Positions 1 to 11,900 are shown, counted from the first letter of the stretch. The stretch: 32,887 nucleotides of DNA from Opitutaceae bacterium (GCA_030693515.1 JAUYAK010000118.1:1-32887), one strand, 5' to 3'. A program made the numbers and translations. Notes: generated from the sequence alone by a model not told the origin.

Positions 1-141
1 CCCACGAGTTCACGCCCCAGCGCTTCGCTCAACTCCCCCGCTGATTGCTCACCTCCGCCACTCGCCGGCTCTTTCATCTCTCCAATATAGCGGCCGCGAT
101 TCCCGCGGCTAGCCTGTGCTCGAGTTACCGCTTACGCTCAA
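1..141. other. Left edge, no gene recognised
   Basis: No supportable gene or RNA is seen here. The short open frame starting at position 45 has no recognisable protein character and overlaps the better-supported HTH gene in another frame. The stretch is probably the upstream region of the first small gene of the mobile element. Neither the left attachment site nor an integrase is visible, so the element most likely continues to the left of the window. Confidence 0.5.
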
Positions 142-375
142 ATGACCTCACTCGAAAAAACACTCCCGATTTCTGGGCCGGAAAAGTCGCCGGCCGCCGA
201 TGGGCCGCGATTCAGCAAAGCACGTCCGCTTGCAGCCCGGATCGGCGTCTGCGCAAAAACTCTTTTTCGCTATGCTGATCAAGGGCTGATCGCCCGGCAT
301 AAAATCAACGCGCGCACCGTGCTTTTCGACGTGCGCGAAGTCGAGGCGTTCATCACGCGGTGCCGAGCGGCCTGA
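142..375 (+). CDS. Small AlpA/MerR-type helix-turn-helix protein
   Basis: This 77-residue protein has a short polar N-terminus and then one DNA-binding domain from about residue 27 to 75. The segment LAARIGVCAKTLFRYADQGLI reads as helix, turn and recognition helix, and the later VLFDVREVEAFI matches the closing strand and helix of the HTH_17/excisionase fold. Proteins of this type direct excision or control early genes in integrated elements. The stop lies six bases before the next start, so the two genes are probably co-transcribed. No clear Shine-Dalgarno sequence precedes the ATG. The fold is fairly clear. Whether it is an excisionase or a transcription regulator cannot be told from sequence alone. 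Confidence 0.65.
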   Translation: MTSLEKTLPISGPEKSPAADGPRFSKARPLAARIGVCAKTLFRYADQGLIARHKINARTVLFDVREVEAFITRCRAA

Positions 376-381
376 CCGAAA

Positions 382-1479
382 ATGAAGTCCGATACAGCCT
401 CACGCCCGCCCCACCGAGACCCGCAAGCCGACGCTGCGGGTTTTGTCGCGTCGGCTGCGGTGGAAGGAGCTGACACCGCAGCGGGGCGGCCACGCGCCCG
501 ACTGAGCCCAGATCGCGGGTTCATCAAACTTCGGCGCACGATGGTCACAGCGGAACTCCTCCGGTTTCCGAACGCGCTCCACCTACTCACGGTGATCGCT
601 TTTCGGGCGCGCTTCACGGACGAGGAGAATCTTGAAGGTTTGCGGTTCGGGCAGGCATTCATCGGCGATCATGACGCCTATGGCCTTTCCCGGACGGAGG
701 ATCGAAATGCTCGCCGCCGTTTGGAAAAGTGGGGGCTGGCACACTTCGAAGGGTCCCCCAAAGGCACCGTAGCCACTCTCCTCGACTCGCGCGCATTCTC
801 GCTCACCGACGAACGCGACGGCGTAAAAACAAGCCACCTGAAGAGCCATCAACTAAGCCAGCGGTTTTCAGAGGTAAATCCCAAGAATGGAGCCAACGTG
901 GGAGCCAACGTGGGAGCCAACGCCAGACCAAGCCCAGACCAACGCCAGACCACTAACCAGAACGTTAAGAACGGAAAGCATGGTCAGCATGAGTTTCAGG
1001 GGGTGATCGAGAAGGTGGAAATGACAGAAGCGACCGTCACTCCCGCAACGGGAGCGACGGTGAGCGATGGCTTTCAGCCAGCATCGATCGATCAGGTCCG
1101 CGAATACGCCGGCGCTGCGGACATTCCGCTCGAAACCGCCGATGCTTGGTGGCACGCGAGCCAGCAAGCCGGATTCAAGATCAACGGTCGCTCGATGCAC
1201 CGGTGGCAAGACGCGTTCCAGTCGTGGGCACAGGTTGACGCGATGAAATCTCGCCCGCGAGCCGACCAGCTCGGCAACAAGAAGTTTTGGGCGTGGATCG
1301 ACGCCTCGGGCTATCCGCACGCAGCCGCGGTTCGATTCGTGCAATACAACGAGCGCAAAGGGTGGAAACGCGTCAATCGAGCGACCGGACGCGCCGAGCC
1401 GATTTTCGACTACAAGAAGGCATTCACCGCTTTCTACGGCACGCTGAGCGAAGCCGAAGTGCTCAACATGACCACATAG
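382..1479 (+). CDS. Putative phage-type replication (initiator/helicase-loader-like) protein
   Basis: This protein has 365 residues. Residues about 45 to 135 (from FIKLRRTMVTAELL to ATLLDSRAFSL) look like the winged-helix N-terminus of phage replication proteins: a typical cluster reads LSRTEDRNARRRLEKWGL followed by GTVATLL. A low-complexity Asn/Gln/Thr-rich linker follows near residues 165 to 200, as is common between the DNA-binding and C-terminal parts of such proteins. The linker includes a short in-frame DNA repeat (889-922). The C-terminal region (about 280 to 360) contains a FWAWIDASGYP segment and several aromatic residues that I do not recognise. It lies just after the AlpA-like gene, a position expected for an early replication gene. 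The role is inferred from domain layout and context. Confidence 0.5.
   Translation: MKSDTASRPPHRDPQADAAGFVASAAVEGADTAAGRPRARLSPDRGFIKLRRTMVTAELLRFPNALHLLTVIAFRARFTDEENLEGLRFGQAFIGDHDAYGLSRTEDRNARRRLEKWGLAHFEGSPKGTVATLLDSRAFSLTDERDGVKTSHLKSHQLSQRFSEVNPKNGANVGANVGANARPSPDQRQTTNQNVKNGKHGQHEFQGVIEKVEMTEATVTPATGATVSDGFQPASIDQVREYAGAADIPLETADAWWHASQQAGFKINGRSMHRWQDAFQSWAQVDAMKSRPRADQLGNKKFWAWIDASGYPHAAAVRFVQYNERKGWKRVNRATGRAEPIFDYKKAFTAFYGTLSEAEVLNMTT
889..922 (+). repeat. In-frame 12-bp tandem repeat in the linker of the replication-type gene
   Basis: The 12-base unit ggagccaacgtg occurs at 889-900 and 901-912, and ten further bases match at 913-922. It encodes GANVGANVGAN in the linker of the 365-residue protein. 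Because the unit is a multiple of three, copy-number change would keep the reading frame and only alter linker length. Confidence 0.85.
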
Positions 1480-1536
1480 CACGTCCAGTTTCAGGCCCAC
1501 CCATTTCCCAACCCAAAAACCTGAACCCGACAAAAT

Positions 1537-1938
1537 ATGAACGAACCTGATCACCACCGCCCAACCGGCGCGCTTTCCCAGGAAGTCCAGCGCGGCGGAG
1601 GCATCTCGCAGCGCCCGTCCAAACCGGCGCCCAAAACAACCGAGGTCATCGAAATCCCTATCCAACTCCACGCCGCATTCCTCAACGAAATCGCGCATCG
1701 AGCGGCAGGCTATGACTTGAACGGCTCCCTAACCGAGGCGCTAAGGCAATTCGTCGAACACGCACCCGCGGAAGTCATCGCCGCGTTCTGCAAGAATCCC
1801 AAAAATAACATCTGGGCCGTCCACGCCGCCTTGGTCCGGGACCAAGTGCTTGGCGAGGTTTCGCCCGATACCGCCCTTGCGGATGCAGTCCGCCGGTTTC
1901 TCGACAGCACCGCAGCCCAACGTTCGAAGCGCCAATGA
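1537..1938 (+). CDS. Hypothetical protein, element-encoded
   Basis: This 133-residue protein is not recognised. The first 35 residues are polar and probably disordered. From about residue 36 the protein is predicted helical: EVIEIPIQLHAAFLNEIAHRAAGYDLNGSLTEALRQFVEHA resembles the ribbon-helix-helix pattern in which a short beta segment precedes two helices, so a small DNA-binding protein is possible. The stop overlaps the next start in an ATGA (1935-1938), which implies translational coupling. No Shine-Dalgarno sequence is evident before the ATG. The RHH suggestion is weak and rests only on pattern. Confidence 0.6.
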   Translation: MNEPDHHRPTGALSQEVQRGGGISQRPSKPAPKTTEVIEIPIQLHAAFLNEIAHRAAGYDLNGSLTEALRQFVEHAPAEVIAAFCKNPKNNIWAVHAALVRDQVLGEVSPDTALADAVRRFLDSTAAQRSKRQ

Positions 1939-2372
1939 GCCTCCCTGCCGACTCGCAATCTCTCGCCGAACAGCTTCGCGTCAAAATGGTGCGCCTTCAG
2001 CAAGCCCAGATGCCGCATGAGTCGCTCGCACTCCTCGTCGAATGGCTGTTTGCGCCGGACAGCGACCCGCGCCAAGCAGCGGCCGTCGAGTTCGCCAAGC
2101 GCCACAGCATGTTCGATCCCGGCGAAGACCCGGCATCCACCCAGCACCCCGGCGACGAACGGTTTCAACCGCGGCTCGTCGTGCTGGAAGCCGACGGCAC
2201 CAAGTTGAACGTCGGCATTCGCATCAACGCGATTGTCGCCGGGAGCGTTCGTTTCCTGCAATACCCGCCCCTGCCTCCCAGTTTGCAGGAAATCCTTGGG
2301 GCTCGGGTGGCTGAAATCGCATTTGGCCGCGCGCCGCAGTCAGATGCCTCGGGAGCCCCGGAAAGCACGTAA
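1935..2372 (+). CDS. Hypothetical protein, element-encoded
   Basis: This 145-residue protein is not recognised. It starts inside the stop of the previous gene (ATGA overlap) and so is probably made in step with it. Residues 1 to 60 are predicted helical. A beta-rich stretch follows (QPRLVVLEADGTKLNVGIRI), then a short C-terminal helix. There is no signal peptide or membrane segment. Tight packing with its neighbours on the same strand is the main reason to call it real. Confidence 0.6.
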   Translation: MSLPADSQSLAEQLRVKMVRLQQAQMPHESLALLVEWLFAPDSDPRQAAAVEFAKRHSMFDPGEDPASTQHPGDERFQPRLVVLEADGTKLNVGIRINAIVAGSVRFLQYPPLPPSLQEILGARVAEIAFGRAPQSDASGAPEST

Positions 2373-2382
2373 TCGCGAAGGA

Positions 2383-2955
2383 ATGAAGCCTGACACCCCC
2401 ACGAGCAACGTTGACCCCTCGCCAGAAACTGACGAAAAAGCTCCCGCGGTCGCGCGCGCGTGCGCGCGTAGGGCTGGCCCATTGGGGCAGGAAGTAGCCG
2501 AGGATGGGTCGGACGGGGCGATTTCAATCGGGGAGGTGGAGCGAATCGCGGTCGCCATCGAGGCCGGCACCCCGCGGCCCGGCGAAAAGTTGCACGACAT
2601 CCTTGCCGAGCATCCGCGCGTGCGGCGTGCGATCCTCGCGGCGGCGGTCCGGGCGCTAGGTGCGAAAAAATGGTGGTGGGATTCCAAGCGAAAACGCCGG
2701 ATTGAGGAACCAGATTACGCGCTGAGTTTTCGCGCCGCAGAATTTCTGGCCGACCGGGCCGACGGCCGGCCGGCGCAGGCGGTGCTCAACCTCAACGTCG
2801 CAGCCAGCCCGCAGGCTGCGCAGGAGGCCGAGAGCCTGACGCCGGCCAGCATCGAGGCGTTGGAACGCCTTTTGGCGAAAACGAATGGCCGGGGCTCGGC
2901 TGTTCAAAAACGTCTCGAAGCCGTCCCCGCTGAAAACCTGCCTGCGGGCACCTGA
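2383..2955 (+). CDS. Hypothetical protein, possibly terminase-small-subunit-like
   Basis: From the ATG at 2383 this is 190 residues. An in-frame ATG at 2344 would add 13 residues but overlap the previous gene; I prefer 2383, which lies ten bases past that stop, but this is not certain. The first 40 residues are polar. The middle (about 65 to 140) contains helices with a WWWDSKRKRRIEEPDYALSF segment and then AAEFLADRADGRPAQAVLNLNV. A helix followed by a GKP/GRP-A/TQ-type strand is often seen in small terminase-like DNA-binding proteins of phages. Its place directly before the giant phage-type gene would suit that role, but no large terminase is in the window. The assignment is tentative. Confidence 0.5.
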   Translation: MKPDTPTSNVDPSPETDEKAPAVARACARRAGPLGQEVAEDGSDGAISIGEVERIAVAIEAGTPRPGEKLHDILAEHPRVRRAILAAAVRALGAKKWWWDSKRKRRIEEPDYALSFRAAEFLADRADGRPAQAVLNLNVAASPQAAQEAESLTPASIEALERLLAKTNGRGSAVQKRLEAVPAENLPAGT

Positions 2956-2985
2956 TAGAAATCCCCCGTTTACGAACACAAACCA

Positions 2986-5900
2986 ATGAACACACTTTCC
3001 GAGACAGAAGAGGACAACGGCCCAAGCCGAATCGCCCCCGTGCTCGCCCGGCGCATCGGCTATTCCAGCCGGGGGCGGGCCGCGCCGCTCGGCGAGGCGG
3101 AGGAGCCGCCGCTTGTCCTCGGCCGCCCCAGCGATCCCGAGCGCGAGGAGCGGTCCCGTTCCGATGGCCTGCGCCGCAGCTACGACACCCGCCGCCAGCA
3201 GCAGGAGCGCGAGACCCTCGCCGCCGAAAAGGCCGCCGCCGGCCTCGCCAAAAAGACCGAGAACTCCCGCCGCGAGGCCGAGTTTCGCACGCGGGGCCAA
3301 AAGTTCTACGCCGATGACTTTGGCGACTTGCAACCCGAGCAGGACGAGTCCGGCCGCCCCCGCTTCCAACCCTCCGCGTGGAAAAAAGCCGAGGTGCCCA
3401 CGACCGACGGCGGCAAAACCTTCGCCCTCGCCCGCCGCAATGAGCGCGGCGAACAGGAAATCCGCCGCCCCAAGCTCGCCGCCCCGGCCGATGCCAAGGA
3501 TCCGCAGCTCTACCACGATTTCGGCACAGAGGGCCGCGAAGCCATCGGCCATGTCGATGATCTCGCCCGCTCGCCCGATCCCGAGGTCGCGCGCATCGCC
3601 AGCGACCACCGCCTCAAGCGCAACGCCGCCCTCCGCACCGAGAGCCTCAAGCCGCTCCGCGCCGCCTACGATGCCGCCAGCGTCGAGCTGAAATCCGCCC
3701 AGCTCAACCAGCGCCAGTTTGACGACCAGATCACCAAGCTCAACGAGCAGATCGGCCAGCTCGACACCCATCCCGAGATCAAGAAGACCGCGGGCGGCTT
3801 CATCGGCATCGGAGCCTCGCCCACGCGCGAGGCCCAGCGCCTCCAGGCCAAGCGCGCCACGCTCCAGACCCAGCGCGACGAACTCTCGAAACAATCCGCC
3901 GATCTCCGCCTCGCCACCGGCAAGGATGGCGCGCTCCTCCGCAAGCAGGAAGCCGCCAAGCTCGAACTCGATCTCTGGGGCCACCAGTCCGAGCTCGGCG
4001 AACTCGACGACTTGGCCGAGAACCGCCGCGCCTTCCTCCGCACCCAGAAGCGCGCGGAGAAAGACGATCCCGTCCTCGCCCAGATCCTCACCCAGCAGGA
4101 AGCGTTTGGGGCCATGGCCTCGCAGACCGCCGCCCTCCGCCAGCGCGACGACGAGATCGCCGCCCAAGGCCGTGCCGCCGGAGAGTCCGCCCCCCTCGAT
4201 CCCACGCAGTTCGGCACCGCCGCCGAGACCCACCAGCAGCAGAGCGCCGCCTTTGCGCAGCGCCTCGCCGCCTTCAAGTCCGCCCCGCCCGATGAAGCCG
4301 CGCAAGGCGAAGCCGCCGCCCTTGAGGGCGAACGCCGCACCCTGCTTCAAGACCGCGCCAAGCTGAACGCCTGGTCCGGCCGCATCACCGCCGAACGCGA
4401 CAAGGAGGCCGTCGCCGCCATCAGCGAAATCCAGCGCGACCGCGACGAGTTCAAGCCCGATTTCTTCGTCGGCAACTGGTCGAAACTCTTCACCGGCCAG
4501 GAATCCACGGCGCGGGACGAGCGCATGGCGAACCTCCGCGGCGAAGTGAAGACCGCATGGCAGGACCGCTCTGTCTCCGCGCTCGCCACGACCGAAAAGC
4601 TGCTCAACTACGTCGGGGCCATCGTCAGCACCCCCGTCGATATTGTCCGCGGTCGCACCCTCAAGGACATCGAGGCGCAGGAAAAGCACGAGCAGGCCAA
4701 GCAACTCATCGGCGACTTCAAAGGCCCGGAAGCCCTCAAAGTCCTCCGCCTGCAAAACGAGTTTTCCGCCCGCCTCGCCGCCGGGGAGCAGATCGTCCCC
4801 ACCGGCCGCAAGACGACCGCGGGCGAGACCCTGCGGCACCTCTCCTCCGTCGATTCGCTGGAATCGCTCCAATCGCTCTACGACACCTTGAAGCAGGACG
4901 ATGGCACCAGCCCTGTCCTCGGTGGCGTGGTGGGCTCCCGTGAACTTTCGAAATCGGCCCTGCAAATCGCCGCCCTCATCAACGCCCTCCCCGGCGTGAA
5001 CGTCGATTTCAAGTCCCTCGGCATCGACGCGAAAACCCCCGAGGCCTTCGCGCAGCACGCCGTGCTCGCCCGCGCCGTCACCGAGCAGATCCGGGCGAAA
5101 TACGCCGGGAGCGCCCTCGCCGGCATGGTTTCCGGTTCGCTCGATCAGTTCATCGCGATGAACGCGCTCGCCGCGCCCGTGGCCGCCCGCGCCGCCATCG
5201 CCGGCAAGCGCACGGAGTTCGTCGCCCAGCTCGGCGGCGTCAAGACCGCGGCCGAACGCGGCGGCCTCTGGCTGGCCTCGGCCGGCGTCGGTTCCGCGCA
5301 GTCGTATTACGAAAACCCGTCCATGACGTTCGCCGGCCGCTGGGTGGACATCATCGGCAACACCATCCCCCTCGCCGTCGGCGAAATGGCGGGCAACCGC
5401 CTCGAAAAAGCCGTCACCCGCGGCCTGCCTGCCACGCTCAGTTCCGGCAAACTGGCCCTCTCCACCGGTGCCCGCACCGCTGGCGCATGGGCGGGCGAAG
5501 TCACGTCCGATGTCGTGCAAAATCTGCTCGATGGCACGCCCTTCGACGGCCAGCTGGCCGACAGTCTCGCCGGCAACTTGGGTGCCGTGCTCGCGATGGG
5601 GCTCATCCGCGGCCGGGCCGAGGCCATCCCGCTCAAGCAGGCGCGCGACTACGCCCAGCGCCTCACCGCCCTGCGTGCGGAGGTCGGCCACCGCGTGGCC
5701 GATATTCGCTCCGTCCTCGATCTCTCGCGGGAGCAGACCCCGCAGGGCGAGCGTGCCCGGCAGGCATTGACCGCGCTCCCGGCTGGTGCCGTCGAGAATT
5801 TCGAGCAGATCGTCGATCTCCTGCCCGCCGGGGCCGTCACCCATGCCGCCACGCCCGGCCAGCTCCGCGGGCAAAACGCCCTCCGCCTCGGCCGCATGGC

Positions 5901-8900
5901 CTTCGCCGGCTCCTACGTCGAGGCGATGCAGCACCGCCTCACCGATACCGCCAGGGCGCTCACCCAGGTCGATGCCGCACCCGATTTCGCTTTGCCGGAT
6001 CCGCAGACCGGCGAGCCCCTTGTCGATCCCGCGACCATCGGGGCCAACCGCGAGGCCGCCCGCGCCCTCGTGCGCCTCGGCAACGGCACCACGCCCGATC
6101 AGCTCACCGAGGCCGAGACGCAGGGTTTGCAGCTCGTCGGCCAGCAGCTCGGCACCGAGATGCTCCGCGAAGTCGCCGGCCAGCCCGTCATCACGGACAA
6201 AGCCCGCGCCTGGGCGCTCGACCTCGCCCCCGCCGCCTCCCGCATCATCCGCCAGGGCGAAGCCGAGCGCACCGCGACCATCACCACGGCCGCCGCGCAA
6301 GCCGCCGCCACCACCGCAACCCCCCATCCGGCAGCGGGCGCGTCAGAATCCGACGAAGTGCCCATTGCGGACGATTTGCGGAGCGAACTGGCTGCCCAAG
6401 CGCCCCAGACGATTCTCGCGCCCAAAATCACACCGGAAGCGTTCCCCGTCGCAACTCCCGGCGTTACCGCGCAGACGGTTGCCGGCGACAACCCGCAGGC
6501 CGATTCGCGCATCGCAGGTAGCGAGCCCTTTTCCCCGCCGGCACCCGCGACCCTTCCGGTGCCGCCAGGAGCCGAGACACGTGCAGACACGTCCGACGCG
6601 GCGGAATCGAGCCATGCGGCTGCCACAGCTCCCCGCCTGCCCGCACGAGCCACGACAAAGCCCGCGCCCGCCAAGGTGCCGCAAACGCAGCCGCGGCCCG
6701 CGTTTCAATTGCCGCCCGATCTGCGCGGCGCGAAACCCCGCTTTGGCTACGGCCCGAAACAGTTCACGGTCACGTTCGAGAGCGAACTCGACAAGGCGCT
6801 CTATGTTCTCGCGCAGGCAAAGCCGAGCGCCCGCGATGCCGATTTCCTCCGCACGGTCGTCGAGCAAACCGGGATGACAGAGGCAGAGGCGCGCACCGCG
6901 GGTGCGGCCGTGCGGAACCGCATCAAAGCGCTGGCCCGCGAATCCAAGCCGGGGTTGTTGGTCGTCCCGTCGAGCGATGAAGGCCGAGAGGCGACGCACA
7001 ACGAAACCGGACCGCACCCCACGCCAAGCGTCACCAACATCGTGGGCTCGCCCGTGGCAACCGCAGCCCCGGCGACACAGTCGTCATTCACGGACACTCG
7101 GCGCGAACTTCTGCGGCAAATCGACGCCGCGAGCTCAACGGCACCGAGCGAGGCCGATTTCGAGGCGGAAGCGATCCGCGTCGTGCAAAAGCTCCCCGGC
7201 ATCAGGCCGGCGGAGAAGGCCGCCCGCATCGCCACAGAGGCGCGGGAACTCGCGGTCCAAAGCAACGCGCCGGGTCGCCGCCAAGTGACGATTGAGAGCG
7301 GGCGCTCCCGCTACCAGGTTACGAACACCAAGGAAGTGCTGGCGCGGCTGCGGAAGCTCGTCGAGAGGTCGGTGGCCAAGCCGGCGGCACCGGGCGGAAA
7401 GACTGAGACGGCCAGCCAGGCCAGCGTGATCAATCGCTTCAAGGCGGCGACCAACGAAACGGAGCGCCGCGCAGCCATCGACCTGATGACCGAGCGCACG
7501 CTCCGCGAGCTGGGCCTTGATCGGCAATTCGTCCGGATCGGTCCGGGCGCAGTCGTCACCCGCGAGGCCGCGGAGAAACTGCGGCGCCAGCGCGCGGGCG
7601 AAAACGTGGGCGAGTTCGACGTGGAAGCCTCGACGCCAATCTCGCCCGACGACCATTCCGACGAGAGCCTCGACACGGCGGCCGAGCAAGAGCCGGCGCC
7701 GACAGCGGCGGATCGCGTGACGACACACCTCGAATTCGCGGATCGCATTGCCCGGCAGTATCGCATTCCCGGACTGACACCCGACGACGTGCAGCAGGAA
7801 GCCAGGCGCACGCTCGTGGCCGCCGTCCGCGGCTTCGATCCGCAGCGCGGCGAGTTCGCCCCGTTCGCGGGCACGGTGATCCGCAATCGCCTGCGGGACA
7901 TTTTCACCCGCGAGGTGCGACGCGTGCGCACGCAGGGTGTGAGTGCAGATGCAGCCGACGACACGGGCGGCACCCTGCTCGACAAGCTCGTCGCCGACGA
8001 GGCCGTGCGCGGCTCCGCCGAGCAGGCCGAGACGAAACGCTTGCTAATGGCGGCCATCAACGCCCTGCCCGAGCGCGCACGGGCGATCCTCAACGCGCGG
8101 GCGGAAGGCGCCTCGTTTTCCGAGATCGCCGAGCGGCACGGAATCAGCCGACAACGAGCAAACGAACTCGGCCGCAACGCGATGGCCGTTGTGCGCGCGC
8201 GACTCGCGGAACTCGGCGTCCGCGGCTTCGACGACGGCGTGCTCGCCAGCATGGCGGGCGAGGAGGGCAAGGCAGCGGTTGACCCGGCCGCCCCCGGCGC
8301 CTTCGCTTTCACCACTCCCACCGATGATCAACGCGCCCGCGAGGATGCCGAAGAGGTCCGCTACTTTGAAACCGCTCTCAATGAAATCCGCGGCCCCGAC
8401 GCCGCTCCCGTCCGCCTCGCCCTCCGCCGACTTCGGACTGACGCTGAATCTGGCGAGCAACCGGGAGGCGCAGCTCCCGCCGGGCTCGTGCGAACGCATC
8501 GTGCGCTCGAGGCCGCGTTCGGCAAGCGCATCATCTTCGTCGAGCCGAGCGAGCCGGTAGCGTGGCAGGCCGCGACGGCGCGGCGCCGGGCCAACACGAT
8601 CATCGTCAGCACGCGGGCGGATCGCCCGTTCGTCGCCTTGGTGGGGCACGAGCTCAACCACCAGATCAAGAATCAGGCGCCGGACCTTTACCGCGCATTC
8701 CGCGAGGTCGTCCGCGAGATCGCGCCGATGCCGGCGGACTACGCGAGGGAGAAGGCCGCGCAGGGATACTCTCCCGAGGCGGTCGAAACGGAGTGGCTCG
8801 GCGACATCCTCGGCACGCGCTTCGACGAGGCGACGTTCTGGGCCGAAGTCGCCCGCGTGGCGGACCGCCGTAGCATCGCCCGCGACGGCTCCGCAAGCAG

Positions 8901-11900
8901 CCTGAATTTCCGCGAGCTGATCGATCTCGTGACGACGTGGCTCGACCGTCTCGCGCAGCGGATCGGCAATCTCCTGCACGACAAGACAGGGGCCGCCTTT
9001 GTCCAGGACATCGAGCGGCTTCGTCGAACTGCGGCGGAAATCCTCGTCGAGTATCAGCAACGGGGAACGTTGCCGGATGACCCGTTCACGCCGCGATTCG
9101 AGGTGGACAACGCGGAGCTGAGTGTTCCCCGCGGCTTCACCACGGATGCGGGCGCACCGTCGGAAATCGAGTTCGCGACCCCGACGAATCCGGGCGAGGC
9201 CGCCGCCAAGCCAGACGAATCGACCCGCGCACCCGCCAAGCCCGCGCCGGTGCCCGGACAGCCCGGCAACTTCTATCGCAGCACGCCCGACAGTTTGCGC
9301 GAGCGAGGGCTGGAAGTCGCCCGTCAAATCTACACCCGGCGCGGTCACACCGAGATCGCCTCCGTCGCAACCGAGATCGTCGATTCCGTGGGCGAGGAGC
9401 GCGCCGCCGAGATCGCGCTCGGCCGGGATGGGAACGGCGTGCCGGGCGACGTGAAGACCCTCGTTTACGGCGAACTGCTTTCACGGAAAGCCCGCCGGCT
9501 CACCGATCCGAAGACGGGCAAGACCGACCGGGCGAAGGCGCAGCGGGAGATTCAGCGGTTGCAGGCCGAGAAGCCGGCACAGTTCACCGAGCGCGGGCAG
9601 GAGATCAGCGCGTTGCAGCGCGTTTACCGCGACGTGCGGGCGGCGACGATGAGCGAATACCTCGACGCCGTGCGTGCAGGGCAGGATCGCAAGTTGGGCG
9701 ATGCCGGTGCGAAGGCGGTCACGGAGGCCGCGGGCGCCCTGGGCGAGGCTCGCGAAAAGGCGGTCGAGGCAGCGACGAAGGAACTCGAAAAGAGCCTGCG
9801 CGCGATCCCGGTCACAAAAGCCCTGTGGCAGCAGTATCGCGAGCACGCGGCGGATCGCATGATCGCGCTCGTCGATGGCACGGCCAAGGCGCCGGCCGAC
9901 AAAGCGCCGTTGCAGGAATTCACGCAGCGGGTGATCGCCGAGATGCGTTCGCGGCTGGCCGCGCACCTGCCCGACAAGCCGGAGAGCGAGCCTGTCGAGC
10001 CCACGGCCGCCGAGCTGATCCGCGAGGCCGTCGCCAACCGCGAGAAATACGCGGACGTTTTCGCGACCGTGCGGGCGCGCTTCGTCGAGGAATTCGGCGA
10101 AGGCTCCGCCCCGGTCGATCTTGTCGATGCGGAGCTGGCGAACATCGGGGCGCGGCCCTACTCGCAACGGCTGCTCGACCGCGCGATCAAGGAGGCTCAC
10201 TCCGCGATGCGGACGAATGTCGCGGAGCTGGCGCGCCGGCACTTCACACGCACCGATGCGCAGGCCGCGGAACTCGCCGACGCGCTCGTGACGCTTACGG
10301 GGCTGAGCGGCGACGATGCGCGCCAGGTGGCGGCAGACCTCGAAACGCGCGCCAAGGAACTCGTCGCCGAGGCCCGCTGGAAGGCGCTCGACAAGCTCCG
10401 CAGCCAGTTGGACGCGACACCGCGCACCCGCGCCGTGCTCGACGCCATCGGCCGCGCGAAGGAGCTGAACAATCTCGGCGCCCTCCACGAGGCCGACCTG
10501 CGCGAGATCGTGGCCCAACGGCTCAACCTTCCCAGCGTGACCGCGGAGCAGATGACGCAGCTCGCGGCCCTCGCGGATCGCGTCGAGACGGCCGGCTCGC
10601 ACGCCGCCCGCGCCCGTGCGGAACTTGAATTGGCGACCGGCCTGCGCGATCTGCACGGCGTCGGCCGGGCGGAACTGGCGACTTCGATTTTCTACGCGAA
10701 TCTCCTCAGCGGCTTCACCACGCACGCCGCGAATGCGGTCGGCAACTTCACCAACGCCACGCTCCAACTCGCGAGCGTGATGGCGGCAAACCCGCGGCGC
10801 GGCGGCGAGGCCCTGCGCGGCTGGGTGCATGGCTTCGCGGAGGGCTGGCAGGATGCGCGGTCAATCCTGCGGAGCGGCCACGGCCGGCGCGATTTCAACG
10901 CGAAGGTGGGCACGGGCAGCGACGCGCTCGAACGAATCGACTACGCCCGGCAGTTCCCGAACCTCACGGCCAAGATCGCCGTCGGGTTGAACAAGCACGC
11001 CGCGGTGCTGCGCTATGTCTTCTCCGCGATGAAGGCCGTCGATGCCGTGTTCTTCCACGCCGCCCGCGAAGCCTACACACGGGTTGCGGTCGCCAAGCTC
11101 CTCGAAGGGGAATTCAAGGGCCGCGAGCTGGGGGACAAGGTGAAGGAGACACTCAAGCTCGCGCCGCATCATTTCATCAACGCCGAACGGCAGGCCGCGG
11201 CCGAGGGCTACAGCGGCCTCGAAAAGTCGCTCCGCGTGGCGGACATCATCGTGGAGAAACGGCGGGCCGAGAAAGCGGGCGCCGAAGCGGACACCGCCGC
11301 GGAACGGTTCGCCCTCGAAGCCACGTTCAGCAACGAGCCGGTCGGCTGGGCGGGCGTGCTCTACCGGCACCTCGCCGGCCTGACCGAGGATTTTCGGCCC
11401 GGTGGCGTGCCCGTGCTCAAGGCGTTCCTGCCGTTCCTGCGCGTCCCGACGAACGTTTTCAACACGTCGCTGAACTTCACGCCGATCGGCGCGGTGCGCG
11501 CGATCCGCGGGATGCCAGAGCCGCGGCTGCGGGATGGGAAAGTGGCCATCGAGCGCCGCGAGTTCACGGACGACGAGCGCATGCGGCTCTATGTGCAGAG
11601 CTTCGGCAGTTCGCTCGCGATGGCTGCCATCTACGCCCTCGCTCTGGGTGCCGGCAAGGACGACGAGGAGGAGCCGTGGTTCACGATCACTGCCACGGGC
11701 CCGAGTTCGTTCGCCAAGCAAGAGCAGTTGCGCGCGACCGGCTGGCGCCCGCACTCGATGAAATTCGGCGACGCGTGGGTTTCCTACAAGGATTCGCCCT
11801 TGCTCGTGCCGCTGGCGGTCGTCGGTAACGCCGTCGATGCGCACCGCTACCAGAAGACACGCGACGATCTCGCCTTCGGCAGCCGGGCCATCGACTCGGC

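Noticed and set aside
2656..6327. A 1,223-codon open frame on the minus strand opposite the giant gene
   Set aside because: It is Gly/Leu/Glu/Ala-rich with no recognisable domain and mirrors the strong C3 bias of the plus-strand gene. The plus-strand protein has real domains and a sensible operon position.
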